From: Treponema sp. CETP13
Lineage (GTDB): Bacteria > Spirochaetota > Spirochaetia > Treponematales > Treponemataceae
NCBI GenBank assembly: GCA_001885315.1
Contig: MLPZ01000015.1
Location: forward strand, 1 to 64,000
DNA: 64,000 nucleotides
Reading direction: 5' to 3'
Shown: positions 1 through 8,534 of the stretch, piece after piece
Numbering within the stretch: the first letter of the stretch is position 1
Layout: each line of letters begins with the position of its first letter
The notes under the pieces: model-generated
Seen by the model: only the letters and a program-made list of their open reading frames with translations
Databases searched by the model: none
What the model was told of the DNA's origin: nothing
Program-made: the position numbers and the translations under genes

Positions 1-671
1 TTTACTTCTTCCTTTTTCAAAACAGAATGAAATGACTCGATACAGGAATTGTCATATGGATACCCTTTTTTGCTGTATGAATGGCGAATTTTGTACTGAG
101 CAAGCTTTGCTTCAAAAAGCGTGCTTGTATACTGACTCCCCAGATCTGACTGAATAATTATTCCATCTGTTTTCTTTACATTTAAGCATGCATTCTCTAA
201 AGCTTTTACTGCAAGCTCTGCATTGATTGTAAGACCAAATGCCCATCCGATAATTTTCCTTGAATACAAATCTTCTACTGAAGCAAGATATGTCCAACCG
301 TTTTTTTCAGTATGAATATATGTAATATCTGTACACCATTTCTGATTAATTGAAGTTGTTGCAAAATCTTGATTCAGTATATTCTCTTTCTGTTCTTGTA
401 TCTTTTCAGTTTTTACAGGCCTATATTTCTTTACGACGATTGATTTTATTCCTAAAATAGCCATTCTTCGCTGGATACGCTTTAGACTCGCTTTTTCTCC
501 TTGTTTTTGGAGAACGTGATAAATCTTTGGGGCTCCATACCGTCGCAAGCTTTCGTAATAAACTTTGAGGATTTTTGAATCTAAGTCATCGTTTCTTTTC
601 ATAACAATACTTGGTTTCCATTTTAAACTCTTGTAAAAAGTACTTCGCGGAAGTTTTATAACCTTGCACAT
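1..671 (-). CDS. IS3-family transposase OrfB (integrase catalytic part), 3' end outside the window
   Basis: DDE transposase that cuts and joins the IS ends. Of 271 residues in the complete copy, about 223 are present here. They include an N-terminal HTH_21-like segment (RRYGAPKIYHIL) and the rve core with the three acidic residues: Asp in WCTDITY, Asp in QSDLGSQYTS and Glu in NSCIESFHS. The ATG used follows no convincing ribosome-binding site; the upstream frame stays open to the orfA slippery site, so translation as an OrfAB fusion by -1 frameshifting is the family's normal route. The reading frame looks intact as far as it goes. Confidence 0.9.
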   Translation of the reverse strand, partial: MCKVIKLPRSTFYKSLKWKPSIVMKRNDDLDSKILKVYYESLRRYGAPKIYHVLQKQGEKASLKRIQRRMAILGIKSIVVKKYRPVKTEKIQEQKENILNQDFATTSINQKWCTDITYIHTEKNGWTYLASVEDLYSRKIIGWAFGLTINAELAVKALENACLNVKKTDGIIIQSDLGSQYTSTLFEAKLAQYKIRHSYSKKGYPYDNSCIESFHSVLKKEEV

Positions 672-724
672 GATTTTTACCGGGTAGGCTTCCCTGTATT
701 TCATTACAAACGATACTTTCTCTG

Positions 725-1003
725 TTACTTTGTTTTGGCGAATATGGCTGTAGCTTTTTTTAAGATTTCGTTCTCCATTTCTAGTTCTGCAATACGTTTC
801 TGCATTGCACGGATATCTTGCTCTGTTACAGTCTCTCCTTTCTCATTTTTGCTAACTGGTTCATACCGATGAATCCATTTATACACTGTTTGTTCTACTA
901 AGCCATATTCACCCGAAAGTTCTCTTACAGACTTTCCTTTTTGGTACAGTTCAACTATTTGCTGTTTGAACTCTTCTGTATACCTTTTCTTTTTTCTTTC
1001 CAT
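725..1003 (-). CDS. IS3-family transposase OrfA (HTH, leucine-zipper type)
   Basis: Small DNA-binding protein of 92 residues. It begins with basic KKKRYTEEFK, followed by an HTH (SVRELSGEYGLVEQTVYKWI) and a C-terminal coiled coil (MQKRIAELEMENEILKK), the usual OrfA architecture. The start is set at MERKKKRY because AAGGA lies ten bases upstream. A longer frame to 1051 exists but would begin inside the terminal inverted repeat. Its last codons overlap the frame of orfB across an A7G run, which allows production of the OrfAB fusion transposase. The copy at 38687 differs by a handful of residues. Confidence 0.92.
   Translation of the reverse strand: MERKKKRYTEEFKQQIVELYQKGKSVRELSGEYGLVEQTVYKWIHRYEPVSKNEKGETVTEQDIRAMQKRIAELEMENEILKKATAIFAKTK
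754..761 (-). other. Programmed -1 frameshift site (A7G) joining orfA to orfB
   Basis: On the minus strand the sequence reads AAAAAAAG. OrfA is read L-K-K-A through it. Slipping back one base gives ...KK-SYSHIRQNKVTEKV..., which runs without a stop into the orfB frame. A-runs of this kind are the standard IS3-family slippery sequence. The same site is at 38716-38723 in the second copy. Function is inferred from family knowledge. Confidence 0.7.
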
Positions 1004-1165
1004 GCTACACATCCTTCTTATAAGATAGTATGTAGCGTTTTTTGTGTCCACTATGTTATACTAGCACCAACCTTACAGGGTATATATCTTTTTATAAAAA
1101 GCGAGTAATCCCTTTTTGTTAATGCTACCTTAGAATTCTTTCGATGATGTAAGAGAGGAGAAGAA

Positions 1166-1534
1166 ATGGCAGAAACCTTAAAATTATACATAGATTATAC
1201 TACTAGAATAATTGAAGCAATTGGAGTCATGACGATTTTTGCAGGTGTTATATACTCATTGTTTTATTTTTTTATATCAATCGTCAAAAAAACTTTGAAT
1301 AGATTCATAACGCTTAGACAAAAATTAGGAAAATCAATTCTCTTGGGTTTAGAAATTCTTATTGCTGGTGATATTATCTCTACTGTCTCGACTGAACCGA
1401 CGTTGTCTTCAATTTCTGTTCTAGGCTTCATAGTTCTAATTCGTACATTCTTAAGTATGTCGTTACAAATCGAACTTGAAGGAAAATTACCATGGCACAA
1501 AGAAACAACCATTTTGAATCATTTAAAGTCTTAG
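1166..1534 (+). CDS. DUF1622-family small integral membrane protein
   Basis: A 122-residue hydrophobic protein with three predicted membrane segments (about residues 17-40, 55-72 and 80-100) and a conserved C-terminal piece (RTFLSMSLQIELEGKLPW) that matches DUF1622 proteins as I remember them. Function is unknown. A ribosome site (AGGAG) lies 6-8 bases before the ATG. It is the first gene after the IS element and is probably transcribed alone or with the following envelope protein, 75 bases downstream. No catalytic residues are apparent. Confidence 0.75.
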   Translation: MAETLKLYIDYTTRIIEAIGVMTIFAGVIYSLFYFFISIVKKTLNRFITLRQKLGKSILLGLEILIAGDIISTVSTEPTLSSISVLGFIVLIRTFLSMSLQIELEGKLPWHKETTILNHLKS

Positions 1535-1609
1535 TTTTTTAATCCGTCTCTGTAGACAAATCAACTTTCTCCCCTTACTCTTAATGAAGAAAACAGGAGG
1601 AAAAAGTAA

Positions 1610-2362
1610 ATGAATAAAATTAAAGGTTTCATATTATTCGTAATTTTCGTAACATCTTCGAGCTATTCTCTTTTTGCAATATCTGTAACGCCGTGGATTA
1701 ATGTAGAAGCAGGAGGATTTATTACTCAATATAATAATGTAAAAATTCCTTCTGAAACAGGGACTCTGTTTTCTTTATGTGATGATTTATCTACTCAGGA
1801 TTGGTCTTATTATCGTTTAAATGCGGGCATTGATTTAAATAGACATTCGATATCTGTGCTATATGCTCCTCTTCTTGTTAAAAGTACAGGAACAATAGAC
1901 AAAGATATTACTTTTTATGGAGAAACATTTACAGAGGGCTCTTCGGTAACTGGTTTATACAAATTTAACAGCTATCGTTTAACTTATGCATATAAAATTA
2001 TAGATAAACCCAAATTTAACCTTGCTGCTGGAATCTCTGCAAAGATTCGTGATGCATACATTTCTTTAGATGATGGAACAACATCAGCAAAAAGATCTGA
2101 CTTTGCAGTTTTGCCACTCATTCATCTTTCTACAGAATGGCTTTTTGCTACTCATTTTTCTTTACTTCTTAAAGGTGACGGGTTAGTTGCCCCTCAAGGG
2201 AGAGCCGAAGATTTTCAATTAGCTTTGGTATATACACCTATCGATAACATGTCAATTAGAGCAGGATACCGAATTTTAGAAGGTGGATCTGATGGAGGAG
2301 GCTCTGTTTATTCCTTTAGCATGTTCCATTATTTTGGCCTGGGTATAGAGTATAGATTCTAA
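1610..2362 (+). CDS. Putative outer-membrane beta-barrel protein
   Basis: A 250-residue protein with a cleavable signal peptide (hydrophobic residues 5-22, ending SLFA). The mature part is made of alternating polar/aromatic strands and ends in ...GLGIEYRF, the terminal-Phe strand typical of beta-barrels recognised by BAM. A strong AGGAGG is placed nine bases before the ATG. Size suggests an 8-10-strand barrel. I do not recognise a specific family. Export to the outer membrane fits a diderm host. Role could be a porin-like or structural protein; nothing in the neighbourhood narrows this. Confidence 0.65.
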   Translation: MNKIKGFILFVIFVTSSSYSLFAISVTPWINVEAGGFITQYNNVKIPSETGTLFSLCDDLSTQDWSYYRLNAGIDLNRHSISVLYAPLLVKSTGTIDKDITFYGETFTEGSSVTGLYKFNSYRLTYAYKIIDKPKFNLAAGISAKIRDAYISLDDGTTSAKRSDFAVLPLIHLSTEWLFATHFSLLLKGDGLVAPQGRAEDFQLALVYTPIDNMSIRAGYRILEGGSDGGGSVYSFSMFHYFGLGIEYRF

Positions 2363-2394
2363 CAAAAATTACCTAGTCAATCAAAAGACTTATT

Positions 2395-2880
2395 TTAACT
2401 AAACACTTTTACATAGAGCATTTTGTTATCACCGGGTGCATAATAATCCTTGAGCTCTGCTTCTAAAAAATAGCCATTATTTTTATAAAAAAAGCGGGTT
2501 GGTTTATAAAGTTCGGTAGAAGAAGTCTCTATGTAAACTCTAGAACCACCTCTTTTAACTATTTCATTTTCGGTGTGAATAAGTAAGTCTTTTCCTATTC
2601 CTTTGCCCCGTAACGAAGGAGAAACGGCAATCCAATAGAGATCATAGCTTGATTGTGTTCCTGGTATAGCCCCAAAACAGGTATAGCCTTTAACACGATT
2701 ATCTTGTTGGGCAAACTGAAAAAAGTATCCACAGCTTTTTCCTTTTGTCAGCCGCTCCTCTATTAAAGAAACACCAACTTTCTGTTCTTCTTTATTAAAA
2801 AATCCTGACTCTTTTAAAATTGTAGCAACTACTTTTTTATCAGAAACAACTGGTTGCTCCCGATATAATAGCATATTCAT
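2395..2880 (-). CDS. GNAT-family N-acetyltransferase
   Basis: A 161-residue acetyl-CoA-dependent acetyltransferase. Motif A is visible as WIAVSPSLRGKGIGKDLL (acetyl-CoA pyrophosphate loop R-x-x-G-x-G), followed by the beta5 region (VYIETSS) and a C-terminal NNGYFLEAELKDYYAPGDNKMLYVK that is common in acetyltransferases acting on small amines or amino acids. It is last in a four-gene minus-strand cassette after two ATP-grasp ligases and a lysine aminomutase-like enzyme, and starts one base after the preceding stop. Capping of a product amino group is therefore the likely job. The substrate is not known. It is shorter than AblB-type beta-lysine acetyltransferases. Confidence 0.85.
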   Translation of the reverse strand: MNMLLYREQPVVSDKKVVATILKESGFFNKEEQKVGVSLIEERLTKGKSCGYFFQFAQQDNRVKGYTCFGAIPGTQSSYDLYWIAVSPSLRGKGIGKDLLIHTENEIVKRGGSRVYIETSSTELYKPTRFFYKNNGYFLEAELKDYYAPGDNKMLYVKVFS

Positions 2881-2881
2881 C

Positions 2882-3847
2882 TTAGTATCCTTTAACTATA
2901 TTTTGAATCATCGCAGTATAAGTGAGTCCACTCTGTGCACAAGCTGCACTAAAACCGCTATCAGAACTTATGCAAGGATTCATGTTAACTTCAAGCACAA
3001 ATGGATTTCCAGCTTTATCGACTCTAAAATCGATTCTTGCATAGCCCTTACCAGAAAAAAGGTTCCAACAACGAAGGCTTATTTCTTTTAGTTGCTCGAT
3101 TAAATGAGTATCAGTTTCTAAAAAATCAAATTTTCTAACCGTATGAGTATACGCAAAAGACTCTTCATCCCATTTAGCCTCATACCCTGCAATGTGTACT
3201 TTGTTTTTGGGATAATCAAGAAATTGCATCTCTGCCACAGGAAGTACTTTTACACCACTTGTATCCATCATAACTGAGATATTAAATTCTCGCCCTTCTA
3301 TATATTTTTCGGCAAAACACAATCTTTCACCTTTTTTTCTAAGAAAATTTAATAAAGCCTTTTCTGTCTTAAAGGTTTGTACCGATTCATCACTAATACC
3401 GACAGAAGCTTCCTCAGCTATAGGTTTTACAATAACAGGGACTCCAATAAGCTGTGAAATATCATCTGTTTTTTTATTTTCAATCCATGCTGGAGTTGGT
3501 ATTAAAGCAAGTTTCATTAGCTGCTTAGCAAGTAATTTATCAGACGAAAGATACATGCCCCTCGAGCCACAACCGGTAAAGGGGATGTTCAACTTTTCAA
3601 AAAAAGCGGTAGCAATATGCAACCATCTGCTTCCGTTTAAGGTTTCTACCAAATTAAATATCACATCAGGATGTATTTTTTCAATTTGTTTTTTAAGCAA
3701 AGGAAGATTAAGTGAAAAAGCACATCGACTAACCAGATAGCCTGTCGAGGTCAAAGCTTTGGCTACCTGTTCAACCTCATCTAAAGTATCAAGTTCGTCT
3801 TTGCTTGGATTTTCCGATAGACTGTCATGTACAATAAGGACTCGCAT
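2882..3847 (-). CDS. ATP-grasp ligase, D-Ala-D-Ala ligase-like (second of a pair)
   Basis: A 321-residue ATP-grasp protein. Visible elements are an N-terminal Rossmann part (MRVLIVHD), a central ATP-binding part (PVIVKPIAEEASVGIS, then CFAEKYIEGREFNISVM) and the Mg/ATP end motif ARIDFRVDKAGNPFVLEVNMNP. The fold family joins a carboxylate to an amine through an acyl phosphate. The real cell-wall Ddl enzymes share this scaffold, but the context with a second ligase and a KamA-like enzyme argues for a dedicated dipeptide or modified-amino-acid pathway. Its ATG shares a base with the stop of the upstream ligase, indicating translational coupling. Confidence 0.85.
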   Translation of the reverse strand: MRVLIVHDSLSENPSKDELDTLDEVEQVAKALTSTGYLVSRCAFSLNLPLLKKQIEKIHPDVIFNLVETLNGSRWLHIATAFFEKLNIPFTGCGSRGMYLSSDKLLAKQLMKLALIPTPAWIENKKTDDISQLIGVPVIVKPIAEEASVGISDESVQTFKTEKALLNFLRKKGERLCFAEKYIEGREFNISVMMDTSGVKVLPVAEMQFLDYPKNKVHIAGYEAKWDEESFAYTHTVRKFDFLETDTHLIEQLKEISLRCWNLFSGKGYARIDFRVDKAGNPFVLEVNMNPCISSDSGFSAACAQSGLTYTAMIQNIVKGY

Positions 3848-4920
3848 TAATCTTTTTTACCTGCTATTCTACTCATAGCAGACCTTACAATCTTATCTAT
3901 AAGCTCCTGATACGATATTCCACTAAGTTTACAGAGGATAGGAAGATCACTATCAACAGGGTTTAAGCCAGCTAAAGGATTAACTTCTAAAAAGCAAATT
4001 CGGCCCTTATTATCAGCTTTTAAGTCAACACGGCCGCCATCGAGACATCCTAAAGCACGCCACGCCCCTAATGCAACTTTTTCGCATTCTTTTGCAAGAT
4101 CTCCGTCAACTAGTTGGTACTTTGCGTACTCCAAATACTCTTGTTTTGTTTTATACGAGTAGATACCTTTATCACTTGCAGAGTCCACTAAAATTTCCAT
4201 GACAGCTAGACATTCTGCGTCTTCTCCACACCCAGTTATGCCGACGGTAAATTCTCGACCTTCTAAAAATGCCTCAGCCAAAACAGGTTGCTCAAATGTT
4301 TTAAGCAACCTATTCGCTTCTTTTATAAATGATGCTTTATTACGAACTATCGAACTCGCACTAATACCCATTCCCGTCCCACCACCAACAGGTTTTAGAA
4401 ACACAGGATACGGAATAGCTAGATTCTCGATATCTTTTTTTTCGTTTATAACCATATAGTCAGGAGTCGGTACACCACTTTTTGCAACAACAGCTTTACT
4501 CATTCCCTTGTGCAAAGAAACAGCCAAAACCAGTGCATCTGAAAATACATGTGGTATATTATACGCTTCGAGCAAAGCAGGAATTTGTGCCTCTCGAGCT
4601 AACCCATACATTCCTTCTGCAATATTAAAAACAAGGTCACAAACCTTTCCTTGTGCTAGATATTGCACAAGATGTTTAATATTTCCAATTCTGACTGTTC
4701 TAAAACCTATTGCTTTAAGAGATTCGTCTATAGCATTAATAGTCTGTATATTATCAAATTCGGCAACTTTCTCTGCATCAAAGCCCTGTGCAAGATAGTC
4801 GTCTTTTAAATCATACGTGATTCCAACAAGCTTTTTAATTTTTAGAATCCTCTTGAGCGCGATCAGGATAGGCAAAAACCTTTCCCTCATAGTTACGCAG
4901 ATACAAATTTTCTGCATCAT
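3847..4920 (-). CDS. ATP-grasp ligase, D-Ala-D-Ala ligase-like (first of a pair)
   Basis: A 357-residue ATP-grasp enzyme. ATP-binding motifs are PVFLKPVGGGTGMGIS and LAEAFLEGREFTVGITG; the metal-binding end motif is GGRVDLKADNKGRICFLEVNPLAGL. The N-terminal body begins LVGITYDLKDDYLAQG, typical of a group found beside KamA-like genes. The start is uncertain: the only ATG upstream overlaps the aminomutase gene by 86 bases, and the conserved body begins near 4832, right after that gene's stop, where no standard start codon is present. A long overlap or a rare start such as ATT are both possible. The two ligases are only distantly similar, so they probably act on successive substrates. Confidence 0.82.
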   Translation of the reverse strand: MMQKICICVTMRERFLPILIALKRILKIKKLVGITYDLKDDYLAQGFDAEKVAEFDNIQTINAIDESLKAIGFRTVRIGNIKHLVQYLAQGKVCDLVFNIAEGMYGLAREAQIPALLEAYNIPHVFSDALVLAVSLHKGMSKAVVAKSGVPTPDYMVINEKKDIENLAIPYPVFLKPVGGGTGMGISASSIVRNKASFIKEANRLLKTFEQPVLAEAFLEGREFTVGITGCGEDAECLAVMEILVDSASDKGIYSYKTKQEYLEYAKYQLVDGDLAKECEKVALGAWRALGCLDGGRVDLKADNKGRICFLEVNPLAGLNPVDSDLPILCKLSGISYQELIDKIVRSAMSRIAGKKD

Positions 4921-6115
4921 GGCTTACTTCATATTCAGGAAGAATAGGAACCTTTCCACCACCACCAGGAGTATCAATCACATACTGAGGAATTGCATAC
5001 CCACTCGTAAAGCCACGTAAGCCAGCTATCATCTCTCGGCCCTTTGCTACCGTTGTCCGAAAATGCGCAGAGCCGGTAATAGGATCACACTGAAAAAGAT
5101 AGTATGGTTTTACTCGTACCATTAATAACTTATGGTATAGCTCGGTTAACGTTTTTACAGAATCGTTTACGCCTTTTAAAAGAACAGTTTGGCTTCCCAT
5201 AACTAAACCTGCATCAGCAAGTTTGTTAAAAGCCTTGGCTGACGTTTCTGTTATTTCATCTGGATGAGTACAATGAACGCTTAAATAGAGCGGTTTAAAT
5301 CGCTTAAGAATTTTAAGAAGATTTGGAGTAATTCGCTGAGGAAGCACCATAGGAACCTTTGTCCCAATTCGCACAATTTCAATATGAGGAATAGAAAAGA
5401 TTTCTGTAAGCAACCATTCAATTTGAACATCTGATAAAGTAAGTGGATCGCCTCCACTAATGACAACATCACGGATTTGGGGAGTACGACGAATATAATC
5501 TATACCTGTTTTCCAGTATTTTTCTAAAGCTTCTGAATGTCCACCAACCAATCGTGAGCGGGTACAGTATCGACAATATACTGAACAGAAACTCGTAGTC
5601 AAAAACAAAACACGGTCAGGATATCGATGAACAATGCCTGGAACAGGGCTAGTCTTATCTTCATGCAATGGATCATCACTTTCACCCGGGCAAGAATAAC
5701 TTTCCTGTATAGTAGGAATAACGGTCTTGCGTAATGCACTGTTTTGATCTTTTAAATTGATAAGACTTAAATAATAAGGGGTAATCGAAAAAGGAAATTT
5801 AGTATCCGAAAGTTTTAGAGCTTGCAATTCTTCTGCTGTTAAATCTAAATATTTGGATATTTCTGTAAGAGTGGTAATACGATGGGAAATTTGCCAATGC
5901 CAATCATTCCACTCTTTTATTGTCGTGTTCGGAAAAAAGTTTTTTCTGAACGCTGTGATTTTGTTTTGCGAGGCCTCGACATGTAACCTCGAAACAACAC
6001 AATTACCATTTGACTGGAACTTATTATGGAACCGGCCTGAAGAAGATGTCCTCTGTTTAAGCGGAGGCTCCTCATCATCATTAGCAACTTCTTGCTTAAT
6101 TAAGAATTGATTCAC
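4835..6115 (-). CDS. kamA: Lysine 2,3-aminomutase-like radical SAM enzyme (KamA family)
   Basis: A 426-residue radical SAM/PLP enzyme. It has the cluster motif CSVYCRYC (CxxxCxxC), the SAM-binding GGDPLTLSD, and the PLP-lysine motif DTPGGGGKVPILPEY. Both acidic residues known to bind the lysine side-chain amine in clostridial KamA have counterparts here (Asp in FQCDPITG and Asp in VIDTPGGGGK), supporting L-lysine to L-beta-lysine chemistry. The first ~55 residues are low-complexity and extend beyond the usual start. The start used is GTG, with AAGGAAG upstream. It heads a cassette with two ATP-grasp ligases and a GNAT gene. It could also be a glutamate-type variant, but the Asp residues favour lysine. 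Confidence 0.88.
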   Translation of the reverse strand: MNQFLIKQEVANDDEEPPLKQRTSSSGRFHNKFQSNGNCVVSRLHVEASQNKITAFRKNFFPNTTIKEWNDWHWQISHRITTLTEISKYLDLTAEELQALKLSDTKFPFSITPYYLSLINLKDQNSALRKTVIPTIQESYSCPGESDDPLHEDKTSPVPGIVHRYPDRVLFLTTSFCSVYCRYCTRSRLVGGHSEALEKYWKTGIDYIRRTPQIRDVVISGGDPLTLSDVQIEWLLTEIFSIPHIEIVRIGTKVPMVLPQRITPNLLKILKRFKPLYLSVHCTHPDEITETSAKAFNKLADAGLVMGSQTVLLKGVNDSVKTLTELYHKLLMVRVKPYYLFQCDPITGSAHFRTTVAKGREMIAGLRGFTSGYAIPQYVIDTPGGGGKVPILPEYEVSHDAENLYLRNYEGKVFAYPDRAQEDSKN

Positions 6116-6204
6116 AATTCACTTCCTTAAATTTTGATACCATGAGTTTTTATCTGCTCAAACAGAACCACAATCCTGCCAAACACTCTGCTATCAATAA
6201 AAGA

Positions 6205-6232
6205 ATAATACAACTATTTCAAAAAAAAACAA
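6205..6232 (-). promoter_or_regulatory. Possible sigma-70 promoter for the kamA cassette
   Basis: On the minus strand TTGTTT and TATTAT are separated by 16 bases, about 90 bases before the kamA start. The surrounding sequence is very AT-rich, so a chance match is easy. The rest of 6116-6309 holds only A/T runs and no gene. Confidence 0.35.
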
Positions 6233-6309
6233 TATAAAAAAACATTATTTTTAAAAATATTTTTATTAGTTTAACAAGTAACGTTAATACATAAGAACTG
6301 TAAATATAA

Positions 6310-7056
6310 TTAAATATGGTTAATCGATAAAATACGTTTTAAGAATCTTTTAGTTCTCTCTTTTTTAGGATGCAAAAAAATTTCTTCTGGAGTACCTTCT
6401 TCTAAAATAATACCCTCATCCATAAAAACTACTTTATTGGCAACATCTTTTGCAAACCCCATTTGGTGTGTTGCAATAACCATTGTCGTACCGTCATCTG
6501 CTAAAGACTTCATAACATCTAAAACTTCTCCGACCCATTCTGGATCTAATGCAGAAGTTGGTTCATCAAAAAGTATGACATCAGGATTGACCGCGATTGC
6601 ACGGGCTATTCCAACTCGCTGTTGTTGTCCACCAGAAAGTTGTGACGGATAATAATCAAATCGATCAGATAAGCCAACTCGCAAAAGAGCTTTTTTAGCT
6701 ATTTTTATTGCTTCATCTTTTGGAATTTTTCTGCCAATAATCAAACCCTCTGTTACATTTTGCAATGCAGTTTTATTGTTAAAAAGACTATAATTTTGAA
6801 AAACAAAAGCAGTTTTTTTTCTTAGAGCTAATATTTCTTTTTTACTTGCATGTTTTAAATCGAGTTTTATTCCGTTAAAATTCATCGTGCCTTTATCGGC
6901 TCGTTCCAAAAAGTTTAAGCATCGTAAAAATGTCGTTTTACCAGAACCACTTGCGCCTAAAATTACAATGACATCCCCATGATTTACCGTAATATCGATA
7001 CCTTTTAAAACTTCAGTATCCCCAAAACTTTTATGAACATTTTTTACTTCCAACAT
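6310..7056 (-). CDS. Polar amino-acid ABC importer, ATP-binding protein
   Basis: A 248-residue ATPase of the HisP/GlnQ type that powers amino-acid uptake. Walker A is GASGSGKTT, the signature [14 protein letters not shown], Walker [15 protein letters not shown], and the switch His is in VIATHQMG. It overlaps the preceding permease gene by 13 bases and ends the four-gene importer operon (binding protein, two permeases, ATPase). The substrate is not set by sequence; family members carry glutamine, arginine, cystine and similar. Confidence 0.93.
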   Translation of the reverse strand: MLEVKNVHKSFGDTEVLKGIDITVNHGDVIVILGASGSGKTTFLRCLNFLERADKGTMNFNGIKLDLKHASKKEILALRKKTAFVFQNYSLFNNKTALQNVTEGLIIGRKIPKDEAIKIAKKALLRVGLSDRFDYYPSQLSGGQQQRVGIARAIAVNPDVILFDEPTSALDPEWVGEVLDVMKSLADDGTTMVIATHQMGFAKDVANKVVFMDEGIILEEGTPEEIFLHPKKERTKRFLKRILSINHI

Positions 7057-7787
7057 ACAATTCCCTTCCTGCTTTTGGGTTTGACACTTGTTTGTTTATA
7101 ATGTGTAACACACTTTTCTACAATTCTAAAACAAATTTGAATTATAGAGCACATTACCAAATAAATTACAAATAAATCTATATACGCTTCTATATAATTA
7201 AACCCAAAAGAAGCTTCTATTTTTGCAAGAGCGGTAATATCTTTTACTGTCATCATAAAGGCCAAAGATGTATTTTTTAACAAATTTACCGTTAACGTAC
7301 ATACATTAGGAATCGCTGATACCAAGGCTTGAGGAATAACAATACGTCGATAAGACTGAAAATTTGTTAAACCAGCACTTAATGCAGCTTCTAATTGATC
7401 ATTGCTTACAGTCCCAAGTGCAGATCTAAAAACTTCAGATAACGTTGCCATTGTATTAAAAGAAAAAACAATATAGGCATAAATAATTGGATTTAGCTCA
7501 AAAACGTTTATATTTAAATGCAATTTTACTACAAGTACATTTAGTAAAGACGGAAATAAACTATACACAATTAAAATTTGTAATACAATCGGGGTACCTC
7601 TAACAATAGATACATAAAAAGTAACTATTTTTTCCCAAACAGGCGTTTTGTGTATTCTAGCTTCAGCAATAAAAAAAGCAAGGGGCGTCGCAATAATTAA
7701 CGAAACAAAAGTTATTTGTAATGTTACCGGAATCCCTTTAAGAACAATAAAAAAAGTCTCTTGCATAAATTTTGTATTAAGTCTCAT
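7044..7787 (-). CDS. Polar amino-acid ABC importer, permease (second)
   Basis: A 247-residue inner-membrane permease of the HisM/GlnP type with about five membrane spans. The EAA coupling loop is seen as [22 protein letters not shown], and the family motif RGTPIVLQ is at about residue 63. It forms the translocation pore with the neighbouring permease. Its C-terminus is basic ([12 protein letters not shown]) and overlaps the ATPase start. Confidence 0.92.
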   Translation of the reverse strand: MRLNTKFMQETFFIVLKGIPVTLQITFVSLIIATPLAFFIAEARIHKTPVWEKIVTFYVSIVRGTPIVLQILIVYSLFPSLLNVLVVKLHLNINVFELNPIIYAYIVFSFNTMATLSEVFRSALGTVSNDQLEAALSAGLTNFQSYRRIVIPQALVSAIPNVCTLTVNLLKNTSLAFMMTVKDITALAKIEASFGFNYIEAYIDLFVIYLVMCSIIQICFRIVEKCVTHYKQTSVKPKSRKGIVCWK

Positions 7788-7798
7788 CTCAAAAGCTC

Positions 7799-8506
7799 CT
7801 AATTAGCCGATACCAATTTGGTGCCTTTAGATAATTTTTTTTCGAGCATCATAAAACTTTTTTCAATAATAATAGTTAAAGTCCAGTAAATTATTGCTAA
7901 TGCAATATATGTTTCAAGTGCATACGCTCCATAGTTTTTCCCAATTATTAGATTTCCTTTACCCATAACATCAATTAAACCAATCGTAAAACCAAGTGCC
8001 CCTTCTTTCATTAATAGTATTAAAGAATTCGAAAGGTTGGGGAGAGCAACAACCATGCACTGAGGTAAAACTATTCTATAAAAAGCTTGAAAATCTGTTA
8101 AACCAATACTAACTGCTGCTTCACGCTGACCTTTATCAATTGAGTTATATGCAGAACGCATTACTTCTGACATAGAAGCAGAAAAAAAGAGTGTAAATGT
8201 TATTACTACAAAAAATAATCTACTATAATTATTAAAATCTATTCCTGTTATTGCATTTAATAACTCAGGTAATCCATAATAAACAATAAATAAAAGTATA
8301 ATCGAAGGAGTACTTCTAATAACATAGGTATATGTGTTTGCAAAGTTTTTTAGAAATTTATTTTTACCTTCTTTAAATTTTGCCAGAAAAAAACCAAAAA
8401 AACTTCCAAATATAACTGTCCATAATACCATTAATCCAGTGATTTTTAATCCTGGAAGCAAAGAAGGAATTACTTTTAATATAAACAAAAAATCAAAGCT
8501 TCTCAT
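7799..8506 (-). CDS. Polar amino-acid ABC importer, permease (first)
   Basis: A 235-residue permease of the HisQ type. It has about five hydrophobic spans, the RSTPSIILLFIVYYGLPE motif and the EAA loop REAAVSIGLTDFQAFYRIVLPQC. It is eleven bases before the second permease. The pair is clearly related but diverged, suggesting a heterodimeric channel. Confidence 0.92.
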   Translation of the reverse strand: MRSFDFLFILKVIPSLLPGLKITGLMVLWTVIFGSFFGFFLAKFKEGKNKFLKNFANTYTYVIRSTPSIILLFIVYYGLPELLNAITGIDFNNYSRLFFVVITFTLFFSASMSEVMRSAYNSIDKGQREAAVSIGLTDFQAFYRIVLPQCMVVALPNLSNSLILLMKEGALGFTIGLIDVMGKGNLIIGKNYGAYALETYIALAIIYWTLTIIIEKSFMMLEKKLSKGTKLVSAN

Positions 8507-8534
8507 AAGTAACCTCCAAGATTAAAAACACGCA

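Larger units (their letters stand above)
1..1069 (-). mobile_element. IS3-family insertion sequence, copy 1, cut by the window start
   Basis: The element matches the complete copy at 37779-39031 without any length difference across the part present (constant offset 37962), with scattered point differences. Its orfA end terminates at ...CACCA, where similarity to the other copy stops. The terminal repeat (TTGG..., then GTGGACACAAAAAACGCTA) is seen here only at this end. The left part, including the last ~48 codons of orfB and the other terminal repeat, lies outside the window. Flanking sequence to the right (1070-1165) shows nothing recognisable before the next gene. Confidence 0.93.

Noticed and set aside
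2395-2880. The GNAT gene as a classic AblB beta-lysine acetyltransferase
   Set aside because: It is about 100 residues shorter than AblB and is linked to ATP-grasp ligases, so a different acceptor is more likely.
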